Source: Paraherbaspirillum soli (GTDB lineage: Bacteria; Pseudomonadota; Gammaproteobacteria; Burkholderiales; Burkholderiaceae_D). Taken from it: 64,000 nucleotides of DNA. Shown piece after piece: positions 16,808-25,533 of this stretch (position 1 is its first letter; the number at the start of each line of letters is the position of its first letter). The DNA lies in contig NZ_JBHSMT010000008.1 of NCBI RefSeq assembly GCF_042654985.1, positions 62,001 to 126,000 of the forward strand, written 5' to 3'. The translations under genes and the position numbers were made by a program. A model generated the notes under the pieces. The model was given only the letters and a program-made list of their open reading frames with translations, was not told where the DNA came from and ran no database searches.

Positions 16808-18403
16808 TTATTTAACGGTCGGTGGCGTTTCGAACGTGTGGAACGGAGCCGGGCTCGGCACGGTCCACTCCAGACCTTCAGCGCCATCCCATGGCTTGTC
16901 GGCAGCTTTCTTGCCACCCTTGATGGATGGAATGATCACGGCGAACAGGAAGTACACCTGGCTCAGACCGAAACCCAAGGCGCCGATCGAAGCCAGCATA
17001 TTGAAGTCGGTGAATTGCGCCGGATAGTCGGCGTAACGGCGCGGCATGCCGGCCAGTCCCAGGAAGTGCATCGGGAAGAAAGTCACGTTGAACCAGATCA
17101 GCGAATTCCAGAAGTGGATCTTGCCGCGTGTTTCGTTGTACATGAAACCGGTCCACTTCGGCCCCCAGTAATAGTATCCGGCGAACAACGCAAACAGCGA
17201 ACCGGCTACCAGCACGTAGTGGAAGTGAGCCACAACGTAGTAGGTATCCTGCATCTGGATGTCAATCGGCGTCACGGCCAGGATCAGGCCGGTGAAGCCG
17301 CCCATCGTGAACACGAAAATGAAGCCGATCGCGAACAGCATCGGCGTTTCGAAAGTCATCGAACCGCGCCACATGGTAGCGATCCAGTTGAAAATCTTGA
17401 CCCCGGTCGGCACTGCAATCAGCATCGTTGCGTACATGAAGAACAGCTGCGCAGTCACCGGCATGCCGGTGGTGAACATGTGGTGCGCCCAAACGATGAA
17501 CGACAGGATCGCGATCGAAGCGGTCGCATACACCATGGATGCATAGCCGAACAATTGCTTGCGGGCGAATGCCGGAATGATCTGCGAAACGATGCCGAAC
17601 GCCGGCAGGATCATGATGTACACCTCCGGGTGACCGAAGAACCAGAAGATGTGTTGATACATCACCGGGTCGCCGCCGCCGGCGGCGTTAAAGAACGAAG
17701 TGCCGAAATGACGATCGGTCAGTGTCATCGTGATCGCGCCGGCCAGTACCGGCATCACGGCGATCAGCAGGTAGGCGGTAATCAACCAGGTCCAGCAGAA
17801 CATCGGCATCTTCATCAATGACATGCCAGGAGCACGCATGTTGAGGATGGTAGTGATGATGTTGATCGAGCCCATGATCGACGATGCGCCCATGATGTGG
17901 ATAGCGAAAATCGCCATATCCATGCCAGGCCCCATTTGCGTCGACAGCGGTGCGTACAGGGTCCAGCCGGCAGCAGTCGCGCCGCCGGGCACCAGGAACG
18001 ATGTCGCCAGCAACAAGGCCGCAGGCGGCATCAACCAGAACGAGAAGTTGTTCATCCGCGCAAAGGCCATGTCGGACGCGCCGATTTGCAGCGGAATCAT
18101 CCAGTTGGCGAAGCCGACGAAGGCCGGCATGATCGCGCCGAACACCATCACCAGGCCGTGCATGGTGGTCAACTGGTTAAAGAACTCCGGTTTGAAAAAT
18201 TGCAGGCCCGGCTGAAACAGTTCGGCGCGGATCAACAGTGCCAGCACGCCGCCAGACAACAGCATGGTGAACGAGAACCACAGATATAAAGTACCGATGT
18301 CTTTGTGGTTGGTTGCGAACAACCAGCGGCGCCAGCCATGCGGGTGATCGTGTGCGTGGTCATGAGAATGATCGTGTGCGTGATCTACTACGGTAGTGCT
18401 CAT
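16808..18403 (-). CDS. ctaD: Cytochrome c oxidase subunit I
   Basis: Catalytic subunit of the aa3 oxidase: binds heme a and the heme a3-CuB site and pumps protons. The 531 residues contain twelve membrane segments. Signature regions include RRWLFATNHKDIGTLYL, MTMHGLVMVF with a low-spin heme ligand, WFFGHPEVYIMILPAFG with a CuB histidine and the crosslinked tyrosine, and YYVVAHFHYVL with the a3 and a ligands. An N-terminal tail of about 20 residues is unusually rich in His and Asp (DHAHDHSHDHAHDHPHG). Gene follows ctaC with a family B repeat in between. Confidence 0.96.
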   Translation of the reverse strand: MSTTVVDHAHDHSHDHAHDHPHGWRRWLFATNHKDIGTLYLWFSFTMLLSGGVLALLIRAELFQPGLQFFKPEFFNQLTTMHGLVMVFGAIMPAFVGFANWMIPLQIGASDMAFARMNNFSFWLMPPAALLLATSFLVPGGATAAGWTLYAPLSTQMGPGMDMAIFAIHIMGASSIMGSINIITTILNMRAPGMSLMKMPMFCWTWLITAYLLIAVMPVLAGAITMTLTDRHFGTSFFNAAGGGDPVMYQHIFWFFGHPEVYIMILPAFGIVSQIIPAFARKQLFGYASMVYATASIAILSFIVWAHHMFTTGMPVTAQLFFMYATMLIAVPTGVKIFNWIATMWRGSMTFETPMLFAIGFIFVFTMGGFTGLILAVTPIDIQMQDTYYVVAHFHYVLVAGSLFALFAGYYYWGPKWTGFMYNETRGKIHFWNSLIWFNVTFFPMHFLGLAGMPRRYADYPAQFTDFNMLASIGALGFGLSQVYFLFAVIIPSIKGGKKAADKPWDGAEGLEWTVPSPAPFHTFETPPTVK

Positions 18404-18420
18404 CTCAAACTCCTAGTTTT

Positions 18421-18463
18421 GTTGGGGGACAGGCTACCGCTTGGCTTGACTCTGCCCCGCAAT
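18421..18463. repeat. Family B palindromic repeat, copy 1 (ctaC/ctaD gap)
   Basis: Starts GTTGGGGGACAG and ends CTCTGCCCCGCAAT, the two ends seen in the copies near 28.8 and 36.45 kb. The centre is shorter than in those copies. It fills most of the 68-base gap between ctaC and ctaD and so is part of the operon transcript. Confidence 0.7.
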
Positions 18464-18471
18464 ATTCTTGA

Positions 18472-19644
18472 TTACTTACGCGCAGCCAGCACTTCAGCCG
18501 GTTGAACAATATTTTCCTGTGCCTTGTTGGACCAGTTGTTGCGGGTGAAGGTAATCGCCGCAGCAATGTCGGTATCCGACAGTACGCCTTTCCAGGCCGG
18601 CATCTGCATGCTGCCGTCGATTTTGCCTTCCAGCACAATATGAATCTGCTCGCCGCGCGGACCGTTCACGACCGCGCTTCCATCGAGTGCAGGAAACGCG
18701 CCCGGCACGCCCTTGCCGCTGGCTTGATGGCAAACGGCGCAATTTGCGGTATACACTTTTTCGCCGCGCTGTTTCAGCTCGTCGATAGTCCAGGTCTTGT
18801 TGGGATCGTCAGCTTGGGCGGCCATTTCCTTCTTCTTGCCTTCGACCCATGCCTTATAGTCGGCTTCGCTGACAACGTTCACGACGATCGGCATGAAGGC
18901 GTGATCCTTGCCGCACAGCTCGACGCACTGACCGCGGTAAGTGCCGACTTTTTCAGCCTTGAACCAGGTGTCGCGCACGAAGCCGGGGATTGCATCTTGC
19001 TTGACGCCGAACGCCGGGATGGTCCATGAGTGGATCACGTCGTTGGCGGTGGTGATGATACGTACCTTCTTATTGACCGGAACCACGACAGGATTGTCGA
19101 CTTCGATCAGGTAGTTGTCGTTCTTGACCTTGGTCGCATCGACCACTTGTTCATGCGGCGTCGCCAGGTTGGACAGGAAGGAAATGCCGGCGCCTTCGCC
19201 ATTCAGGTAGTCGTAGCCCCACTTCCATTGCATGCCGGTGACTTTGATCGTGATGTCGGCGTTCGAAGTATCCTTCATCGCCACCACGGTCTTGGTCGCC
19301 GGCAATGCCATCCCGATCACGATCAGGAATGGAATCACGGTCCAGGCAATTTCAACCGAGGTACTTTCGTGGAAGCTGGCCGATTTGGCCCCAAGAGATT
19401 TGCGATGTTTGAGGATCGAATAAAACATCACGCCGAACACGGCAAGGAAGATCACCAGGCAGATGATCAGCATCAGATTGTGCAGGTCGTAAATCTGTTG
19501 CGCGATCTGGGTCACTGGCGGTTGAAAATTCATCTGCAGTACCGCCGGCCCGCCCGGGCTATCGACCACCGCCCATGACGGCATAGCTGCCGACAAGAGC
19601 GACGCACCGACCATCAACGATATAAGGCGCTTCGCATATTTCAT
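18472..19644 (-). CDS. ctaC: Cytochrome c oxidase subunit II with fused cytochrome c domain
   Basis: Electron entry subunit of the oxidase, 390 residues. A signal peptide (about 1-25) and two membrane segments (about 50-75 and 92-112) precede the CuA domain with its ligand cluster CVELCGKDHAFM (about 245-256). A C-terminal class I cytochrome c domain carries the heme motif CAVCH near residue 308 and a distal methionine in SMQMPAWKG. This caa3-like fusion is common in Burkholderiales. It is the first gene of the oxidase structural operon; the 550 bases upstream should hold its promoter. Confidence 0.95.
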   Translation of the reverse strand: MKYAKRLISLMVGASLLSAAMPSWAVVDSPGGPAVLQMNFQPPVTQIAQQIYDLHNLMLIICLVIFLAVFGVMFYSILKHRKSLGAKSASFHESTSVEIAWTVIPFLIVIGMALPATKTVVAMKDTSNADITIKVTGMQWKWGYDYLNGEGAGISFLSNLATPHEQVVDATKVKNDNYLIEVDNPVVVPVNKKVRIITTANDVIHSWTIPAFGVKQDAIPGFVRDTWFKAEKVGTYRGQCVELCGKDHAFMPIVVNVVSEADYKAWVEGKKKEMAAQADDPNKTWTIDELKQRGEKVYTANCAVCHQASGKGVPGAFPALDGSAVVNGPRGEQIHIVLEGKIDGSMQMPAWKGVLSDTDIAAAITFTRNNWSNKAQENIVQPAEVLAARK

Positions 19645-20196
19645 GATTTCCTCAAAAGCCCAAAATTATAATTATGTCAATTACCAGACACTAATCCGAG
19701 CACGCTTCCTGAACTGTAGTTCGAATTAATCGAAAACCCAGTTTGAATTATCGGATTTCTTGTGCCTGCACCAAGTTCAAGCAACAGATATATACGTCCT
19801 GCACTGCAATGCGTTCATGGCCAGGTGCAGATCAATCACGCCCCAGCCCTACTAACCGCACTTAATCATTGACCCGTCCGATCGGGGCGACTGGCCCGTC
19901 CGCACAAGCTAAAACCCTCAGAGTATAAGTGGTAACAGGATATGTTATCAAGGAGAATCACGTGCCGGAAATTAACTAAATGCTTTCATTTTGAACCATG
20001 TTTTTTGTGCTTTTCCGACATGGATTAAAATTCCCGCAGGCAATAAATTTGTGATTAATTTTACATGCCTGATATCCGCGGGTGGATATATTTCAGAATG
20101 CCGAATCGGCACCTTGGAGACCAACTGACAATATCGTCAGGCAATCGCTTTGCTTTCCGTATCCAGCTGCGATATCAGAAAGCAAAGCTGCCCGCC
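19645..20196. other. Intergenic region upstream of ctaC and downstream of the valine operon
   Basis: No gene-like frame is seen on either strand in these 552 bases, which are more AT-rich than the surroundings. The part next to ctaC should carry its promoter. A TTGACA and a TATAAT lie just before the gene, but only four bases apart, so they cannot be one promoter. Other signals are the perfect inverted repeat at 20147-20188, a small hairpin CTGAC/GTCAG at 20125-20140, and ATATCC/GGATAT around 20072-20089. Confidence 0.6.
20147..20188. repeat. 11-bp perfect inverted repeat 3' of the valine operon
   Basis: GCTTTGCTTTC at 20147-20157 pairs fully with GAAAGCAAAGC at 20178-20188. The 20-base loop contains a further TATC/GATA pairing. 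It begins nine bases after the stop of the last gene of the operon (minus strand). A stable 3' stem that protects or terminates the transcript is likely; there is no T-run, so a classical intrinsic terminator is not supported. Confidence 0.6.
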
Positions 20197-21375
20197 CTAC
20201 TGTAAATCTGCCAACGGGTGATTTTCCGGCTGCCACGGATCGGCAAAAAATCCATCGCCCCAGTCGCTGGCGACGCCGCCCAGCGTGGCTGGTTGCCATT
20301 TTGGCTTGCGATCCTTGTCGATGATCAAGGCCCGGATTCCTTCGGCAAAATCTGCCCGGGCAGCGCAATGCAGCGACACCACGTATTCCAGCCGGAAAAT
20401 TTCAGCCAGCGACATATGCCGCGCTCGCTGCAGCAAGGTATACGACAGCCATGCCGAAGCAGGACTGCCGGCCACCAAAGTTGCAATGCCTTTCTGCAAC
20501 CAGGGATCGTCCGTTTCCAGCGCGACAATGTTGTCGACGATTTCAGACAATGTCGGCGCGCTGCACAGCTGGTTGATCAACTCGAAGTGCTGGCGCAACG
20601 GCGTCAGCGGCGCATCCGCCGTTGCGGCACGGTGCTGTTCCGCGCTTTGCAGCAGGCGCGTCAACAAGACACCATCCTGCTTGCCGTCCCACGGCTGGTT
20701 TAATAGCGCGTCAAACACCGACTGCTTATCGGCTTGTGCCAGCTGGTAATCGGCCAATTTGGTAAAAATGCTGTCGGCAGCGCCGATCGAGGCTCCGGTC
20801 AAGGCCAGGAACAAGCCGATCTGGCCCGGCATCCGGCCCAATAGCCAGGTGCCGCCAACATCGGGGTACAAGCCAATGTTGATTTCCGGCATGGCCAGGC
20901 GCGACTTCTCGGTCACCACGCGATGACTTGCGCCGGCCATCAAGCCGATGCCGCCCCCCATCACGATGCCGTGCGCCCATGCCAGGATCGGCTTGGGGTA
21001 GGTATGGATCAGGTAATCGAGCCGATATTCGCGCTCGAAAAAATCGCAGGCGTAGACGTTGCTGCGGATATCCTCGCGCTGATCGGAAGCATGCTGGTCC
21101 AGCATGGTGCGATACAAATGCTGCAAATCGCCGCCCGCGCAAAACGACTTGTCGCCGGCCGCTTGCAATACCACGATGGCGATCTGCGGATCGGCCGCCC
21201 ACAACCTTAATTGCGGGTCCAGCAAATCGACCATTTCCAGCGATAAGGAGTTCAGCGTTTTTTCGACATTCAGCGTCGCTACGGCTATCCGCTTGCCGTT
21301 ATTGGTCTTCAATTCCTCAAACAAAACCGGTGCTGCGATTGCCGGTTGCGCTTGCTGATTCACTGCTTCTGCCAT
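20197..21375 (-). CDS. 3-hydroxyisobutyryl-CoA hydrolase-like protein (ECH_2 crotonase)
   Basis: A 392-residue crotonase-superfamily protein of the long ECH_2 type. Members hydrolyse 3-hydroxyisobutyryl-CoA to the free acid in valine breakdown. The oxyanion-hole region is GDKSFCAGGDLQHLYR (about 75-90). The second site is HGIVMGGGIGLMAGASHRV, followed by MPEINIGLYPDVGGTWLLGRM with the acidic residue typical of the hydrolase branch. It is the last of three genes; its ATG overlaps the previous stop by one base. The neighbouring isobutyryl-CoA dehydrogenase-like gene strengthens the assignment. A plain enoyl-CoA hydratase is the alternative. Confidence 0.85.
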   Translation of the reverse strand: MAEAVNQQAQPAIAAPVLFEELKTNNGKRIAVATLNVEKTLNSLSLEMVDLLDPQLRLWAADPQIAIVVLQAAGDKSFCAGGDLQHLYRTMLDQHASDQREDIRSNVYACDFFEREYRLDYLIHTYPKPILAWAHGIVMGGGIGLMAGASHRVVTEKSRLAMPEINIGLYPDVGGTWLLGRMPGQIGLFLALTGASIGAADSIFTKLADYQLAQADKQSVFDALLNQPWDGKQDGVLLTRLLQSAEQHRAATADAPLTPLRQHFELINQLCSAPTLSEIVDNIVALETDDPWLQKGIATLVAGSPASAWLSYTLLQRARHMSLAEIFRLEYVVSLHCAARADFAEGIRALIIDKDRKPKWQPATLGGVASDWGDGFFADPWQPENHPLADLQ

Positions 21376-22175
21376 TACTCGTTACTCCATTTAGCCGGAC
21401 GCTTTTGCAAGAAAGCGTTGACGCCCTCTTGCTGATCCTTGGTATTAAATAAATCGATGAATAATTCGCGCTCGACCGGCAGCAAAGTCGCCAGCGGATT
21501 GGCGCGCGCGCCCTGGATCAGCCGCTTGCATGCGGTGACGCTGGACGGGCTTTGCTTGTCGACTTGCTGTGCCAATGCCAATGCGCGTTGTTTGGCATCG
21601 CCCCGCTTCACCACCTCTTCCACCAGCCCGATCCGCAACGCGGTCTCGGCGTCAACCCGCTCACCGCACAGGATCATGCGCTTGGCCCAGCCTTCGCCAA
21701 CCAACCACGGCAGATTCTGCGTGCCGCCGGAGCATGGCAGCAAACCGACAGCAGCTTCCGGCAGCGCCAACTGGGCCTGTTCTTCCGCAATGCGCAGATC
21801 GCAAGCCAGCGCGCACTCCAGACCGCCGCCCATTGCATAGCCGTTGATCGCAGCGATCGACACGCCGCGAAAGTTCGACAAGGTTTCGAACGCCTGGCCA
21901 AAGCAGCGCGCCATTTCCCGCGCCACGACCTTGTCGCCGTCAGCGAATAGCTTGAGATCGGCGCCGGCCGAAAAGAATTTCTCACCCTCGCCGGCAATCA
22001 CCAGGCTGTAGATATTTTTGTCGGCGTTGAGCGCCTCAACCAGACGCTTGAGATCGCGCAAGCCTTCGGCAGTCCAGGTATTTGCCGGCGGATTGGCGAT
22101 GGTGACGATGGCGGTGTGGCCGACTGTCTCCAGCCGCAGATTGGTGTAGCTGATATCGGTAGCCGCGGCGCTCAT
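21375..22175 (-). CDS. Enoyl-CoA hydratase (probable methacrylyl-CoA hydratase)
   Basis: A 266-residue crotonase-fold enzyme that adds water to an enoyl-CoA. The oxyanion-hole motifs are GEGEKFFSAGADLKLFA and AAINGYAMGGGLECALACD. The region LPEAAVGLLPCSGGTQNLPWL supplies the catalytic side. In this operon the likely substrate is methacrylyl-CoA, the product of the dehydrogenase encoded just before it. The gene overlaps that dehydrogenase by four bases and the hydrolase by one. The substrate is inferred from context. Confidence 0.87.
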   Translation of the reverse strand: MSAAATDISYTNLRLETVGHTAIVTIANPPANTWTAEGLRDLKRLVEALNADKNIYSLVIAGEGEKFFSAGADLKLFADGDKVVAREMARCFGQAFETLSNFRGVSIAAINGYAMGGGLECALACDLRIAEEQAQLALPEAAVGLLPCSGGTQNLPWLVGEGWAKRMILCGERVDAETALRIGLVEEVVKRGDAKQRALALAQQVDKQSPSSVTACKRLIQGARANPLATLLPVERELFIDLFNTKDQQEGVNAFLQKRPAKWSNE

Positions 22176-23332
22176 CGAATCGCCTCATTGGATGCGTTGC
22201 TCAGCAATTGGCGGGCAATAATCACGCGCATGATTTCGTTGGTGCCTTCCAGGATTTGATGCACGCGCACGTCGCGGAAATAGCGCTCCAGCGGGTATTC
22301 GCGGATGTAACCGTAACCGCCGTGGATTTGCAGCGCCTCGTTGCAGATCTGGAAGCCGATGTCGGTCGCGAAGCGTTTCGCCATTGCGCAGTAAGTGGTT
22401 GCGCTCGGATCTTTGGCGTCCAGCTTGCTGGCCGCCAGACGCACCATCTGGCGTGCTGCCACCAGCTCCGTCTGCATGTCGGCCAGCTTGAATTGCAGCG
22501 CCTGGAAATCGGCCAGCGGCCGGTTGAACTGGCGGCGCTCGCTCATATACGCGTGGGCCGCATCCAATGCCGCCTGCGCGGTACCGACCGAACAAGTTGC
22601 GATGTTGATCCGGCCGCCATCCAGGCCGCGCATCGCCAGGCGGAAGCCCTCGCCTTCCTGGCCCAGCAAATGATCGGCCGGAATCCGCACATCGTCGAAG
22701 CTGATGGTGCGCGTGGGCTGGCTGTTCCAGCCCATCTTTTCTTCCTTGCGGCCATAGCTGATGCCGGGCGCATCGGCCGGCACCGCAAACGCCGAGACGC
22801 CGTGCGAACCGGCGCCGCCGGTACGCGCCATCAACACCAGGATATCGGTGGCGCCGGCACCGGAGATAAACGCCTTGGAGCCATTGATGACGTAATGGCC
22901 ATCCTCCAGTACCGCACTGGTCTTCAGCGATGCCGCATCCGAACCGGAGCCAGGCTCGGTCAGGCAATACGAGCCCAGTTTTTGGCCGCTTGCCAGTTGC
23001 GCGCACCATTGCTCACGTACCGCCGGCGTCGCCCAGTTGGCGATCATCCAGCTCACCATGTTGTGGATCGTCAAGTAAGCCGTGGTGGAGGTGCAAGCGT
23101 GCGCCAACTCTTCGAAAACAATCGTCGCATCCAGTCGCGACAGGCCGAGACCGCCGACGTCTTCCGGCGTGTACAAGCCGCAAAAGCCGAGTTCGCCGGC
23201 CTTGGCAATCACGTCGAGCGGGAAAATTCCCTCGGCATCCCATTTGGCCGCATGCGGCGCCAGTTCGCCTGCCGCGAAATCACGCGCCGTTTGTTGGAAC
23301 GCGCGCTGCTCCTCTGATAATTCGAAATCCAT
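22172..23332 (-). CDS. Acyl-CoA dehydrogenase (probable isobutyryl-CoA dehydrogenase)
   Basis: FAD-dependent acyl-CoA dehydrogenase of 386 residues. Family motifs are CLTEPGSGSDAASLKT (about 123-138), WNSQPTRTISFDDVRIP, a C-terminal ICNEALQIHGGYGYIREYPL, and the catalytic glutamate in ILEGTNEIMR near residue 367. The N-terminus MDFELSEEQRAFQQTARDFA and the company of a hydratase and an HIBYL-CoA hydrolase-like gene point to isobutyryl-CoA dehydrogenase of valine degradation. It is the first gene of the operon, with a palindromic operator-like site about 200 bases upstream. Confidence 0.9.
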   Translation of the reverse strand: MDFELSEEQRAFQQTARDFAAGELAPHAAKWDAEGIFPLDVIAKAGELGFCGLYTPEDVGGLGLSRLDATIVFEELAHACTSTTAYLTIHNMVSWMIANWATPAVREQWCAQLASGQKLGSYCLTEPGSGSDAASLKTSAVLEDGHYVINGSKAFISGAGATDILVLMARTGGAGSHGVSAFAVPADAPGISYGRKEEKMGWNSQPTRTISFDDVRIPADHLLGQEGEGFRLAMRGLDGGRINIATCSVGTAQAALDAAHAYMSERRQFNRPLADFQALQFKLADMQTELVAARQMVRLAASKLDAKDPSATTYCAMAKRFATDIGFQICNEALQIHGGYGYIREYPLERYFRDVRVHQILEGTNEIMRVIIARQLLSNASNEAIR

Positions 23333-23371
23333 GGTGGTTTGTCTCCTGAGCGGATGATAATTTTGTCATTT

Positions 23372-23491
23372 GGGCACATCGAAAACCGTAGCGAGCGGCC
23401 CAAGGTCAGGGGAGAGAAGCGCAGCCGTACGGAGGTACGGTGAGCATCGCAGCCCTGAGGTTGGGACGCGCAGTAGGTTTTCGAGGTGCCC
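23372..23491. repeat. Family A palindromic repeat, copy 1
   Basis: A 120-base element with 16-base outer arms (GGGCACATCGAAAACC at 23372-23387; GGTTTTCGAGGTGCCC at 23476-23491; one mismatch). An inner hairpin reads CCGTAC-GGAG-GTACGG. It shares ACCGTAGCGAGCGG, CAAGGTC, GAGCATC and CAGTAGGTTTT with the other copies. It lies in the leader between the operator-like site and the acyl-CoA dehydrogenase gene. Confidence 0.85.
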
Positions 23492-23534
23492 ATTGAATGC
23501 TGCCAGCGATGAGCTTCAGCAGAATAACAATAAT

Positions 23535-23554
23535 TGACGTTAACGTAAACGTCA
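23535..23554. promoter_or_regulatory. LiuR-like palindromic operator
   Basis: TGACGTTAACGTAAACGTCA, a 20-bp palindrome with only two base pairs broken. It resembles the ACGT-containing palindromes described for the MerR-family regulator LiuR, which controls branched-chain amino-acid degradation genes in proteobacteria; this is recalled, not searched. It lies upstream of the valine operon. Confidence 0.55.
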
Positions 23555-23670
23555 CTCAAAACGCATTGAGGAAAAAAGTAGTGCGAAGATTATTGATTTG
23601 GAAAGCATGTGGAAAATGCTGCGGCGGCGAATGCGCCCAGCGACGGCAATATGCAAAAGCCGAAAGAAAA

Positions 23671-23994
23671 TGAAGTAAGCCGATAGGCCGGATTCTGTTA
23701 CGACGGTTGAGCTTGCGCCCGCCCGTTATGACAGCCATTCCTCTAGGCGCTGGATTGCTCCAGTGCTCAAGCCCCCTACCCGCACGCTCCGCGAGCAGCA
23801 TCAATGCGTGCTTATTTGGGGTTGCTCCGAGTGGAGGTTACCGCGTTTCACCGTAACTAAATACGCTCGTCTCTGTGGCCCTATTCCTCGCCTCGCGGCG
23901 GACGGCCGTTAACCGTCACCCTGCTCTATGGAGTCCGGACCTTCCTCCCGCCAACGTTTTGCAACGCCGGCCAGCGGCTGTCTGGCTTACTTCA
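23671..23994 (-). ncRNA. rnpB: RNase P RNA (class A)
   Basis: Catalytic RNA of ribonuclease P, which matures tRNA 5' ends. On the minus strand the conserved blocks appear in order: GGAGGAAGGTCCGGACTCC near the 5' end, AGAGGAATGGCTGTC, and ACAGAATCCGGCCTATCGGC near the 3' end. The ends pair to make helix P1 (GAAGTAAGCC with GGCTTACTTC), which fixes the boundaries to within a few bases. The length of about 324 bases is on the short side for class A. A -10-like TAGAAT lies seven bases upstream. Confidence 0.95.
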
Positions 23995-24000
23995 GGCGGC

Positions 24001-24006
24001 ATTCTA
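24001..24006 (-). promoter_or_regulatory. Probable -10 element of rnpB
   Basis: TAGAAT on the minus strand, seven bases before the predicted 5' end of RNase P RNA. No good -35 hexamer is visible at the usual distance. Confidence 0.45.
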
Positions 24007-24130
24007 CCTCAGCACCTGCAGATCCCCCACTGCTATTTCAAACGATGCCCGAGAAAGCGGATGCATATAGTATTTACGCAGCAACTGACTAAGGACAACA
24101 TTCAATCACTTCTGCAATGGGATCGCATCA

Positions 24131-25396
24131 ATGCATATTTGCGTACTAGGCGCCGGCATCATCGGCGTGACCTCCGCCTATCGCCTGCTGGAAGCCGGCC
24201 ACCAGGTCACCTTGATCGATGCCGCAGCACAGCCGGGCAGCCAGGCCAGCTACGGCAATGGCGCGCAATTAAGTTACTCCTACGTCGCCCCGTTGGCCGA
24301 TCCGTCGGTCTGGCGCCATTGGCCGGAATATTTATTCGGCGCCGCATCGCCGCTGACACTGCGGCCAAAAATGGACTCCGCCCAATGGCACTGGCTGATC
24401 AAGTTTTTAGCTGCCTGCAACGCCAAACGGGTCAGGAAAACCACCGTCGATCTATTGCAACTGGCCTTTTTCGGCCGCGCCCAATTGCACCAGCTGATGC
24501 ATACCATGCCGCTAGCCTTCCAGCACAGAACCGCCGGCAAACTGGTGCTGTATAGCGAACCGAACAGCTTGCATGCAGCACGCGCGCAGATTGCGTTTCA
24601 AGCCCAATACGGCTGTCGGCAAGAAGTCGTCGACACCGCCCGCTGTCTGGAAATCGAGCCGGCGCTGGCAGCGGCTCGACCTCACTGGGCCGGCGGCGTT
24701 TATACGCCGGACGAAGAAGTCGGCGATTGCGCGTTGTTTTGTCAGCAGCTGGTCGATGCGATGGCGCGCCAAAGCGGTTTCCGCTTTGCCCATTCGCATC
24801 GCATCGGCAAACTGGAAATGCGCGGCGGCGCACTGGTCGCGGTGCATGCCGGCAGCGAACAAATCGATGCCGATGCCTTCGTACTGGCATTGGGCGCCGA
24901 CAGTGCCGGCTTCGCGCGTCAAGCCGGATTCCGGTTGCCGCTCTACCCGCTCAAGGGCTACAGCATCACGTTGCCGCTGTCAGGCAGTGCCGGCCAAGCC
25001 GCACCCACGGTGTCCATCACCGACCTCGCCAGGAAAATCGTCTACGCCCGTCTGGGCGACCGCCTGCGTGTGGCAGGGCGAGTGGAGCTGGTCGGCATGG
25101 ATCGCAGCATCCCCGAGCGCGCCATCGATGAGCTCAAGCGCGGGGTCGACGCACTGTTTCCAGACTGCGACTGTCTGTCCGACAGCGAGACATTGTCGCC
25201 GTGGACCGGCTTCCGGCCGGCGACACCAAGCGGCGTCCCCATCATCGGCGCCAGTCCGGTCACCAATCTCTATTTGAATGTCGGCCACGGCAGTCTGGGC
25301 TGGACCTTGGCCCACGGCAGTGCGACCCTGCTGGCGCAACTGATAGCCGGCGAATCCACGTCCATCGACGCCGGCCCGTTTGTTTTCGGTGCGTAG
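24131..25396 (+). CDS. FAD-dependent D-amino acid dehydrogenase-like oxidoreductase
   Basis: A 421-residue DAO/DadA-type flavoprotein that probably oxidises D-amino acids to keto acids and passes electrons to the respiratory chain. The N-terminal dinucleotide-binding fold reads VLGAGIIGVTSAYRLLEAGHQ (about residues 5-25), ending in the acidic residue of TLIDAA. DadA-like motifs follow: SQASYGNGAQLSYSYVAPLAD and, at the C-terminus, GFRPATPSGVPIIGASPV and NVGHGSLGWTLAHGSA. It stands alone between rnpB (divergent) and marC. Whether it is the true DadA or a paralog cannot be settled here. Confidence 0.85.
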   Translation: MHICVLGAGIIGVTSAYRLLEAGHQVTLIDAAAQPGSQASYGNGAQLSYSYVAPLADPSVWRHWPEYLFGAASPLTLRPKMDSAQWHWLIKFLAACNAKRVRKTTVDLLQLAFFGRAQLHQLMHTMPLAFQHRTAGKLVLYSEPNSLHAARAQIAFQAQYGCRQEVVDTARCLEIEPALAAARPHWAGGVYTPDEEVGDCALFCQQLVDAMARQSGFRFAHSHRIGKLEMRGGALVAVHAGSEQIDADAFVLALGADSAGFARQAGFRLPLYPLKGYSITLPLSGSAGQAAPTVSITDLARKIVYARLGDRLRVAGRVELVGMDRSIPERAIDELKRGVDALFPDCDCLSDSETLSPWTGFRPATPSGVPIIGASPVTNLYLNVGHGSLGWTLAHGSATLLAQLIAGESTSIDAGPFVFGA

Positions 25397-25533
25397 GCGC
25401 GCAAAACGCAACACCGGGCCGCTTGCCGCCGCCATTATTGTCCGTCTACAATCGGGCCTCGCACCAAGTTCTTGAATCCGCTCCTGGATTCGTTGCGGCG
25501 AGTTGTTTTTTTGATGTTGGACGATAAGCACAA

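Noticed and set aside
16031..17821. Long plus-strand frame across ctaG and ctaD
   Set aside because: It runs antisense to three conserved oxidase genes and across their gaps. No start signal or domain.
19655..19680. TTGACA and TATAAT directly upstream of ctaC as a sigma-70 promoter
   Set aside because: The hexamers are separated by only four bases, far from the 16-18 needed. They cannot be read as one promoter.
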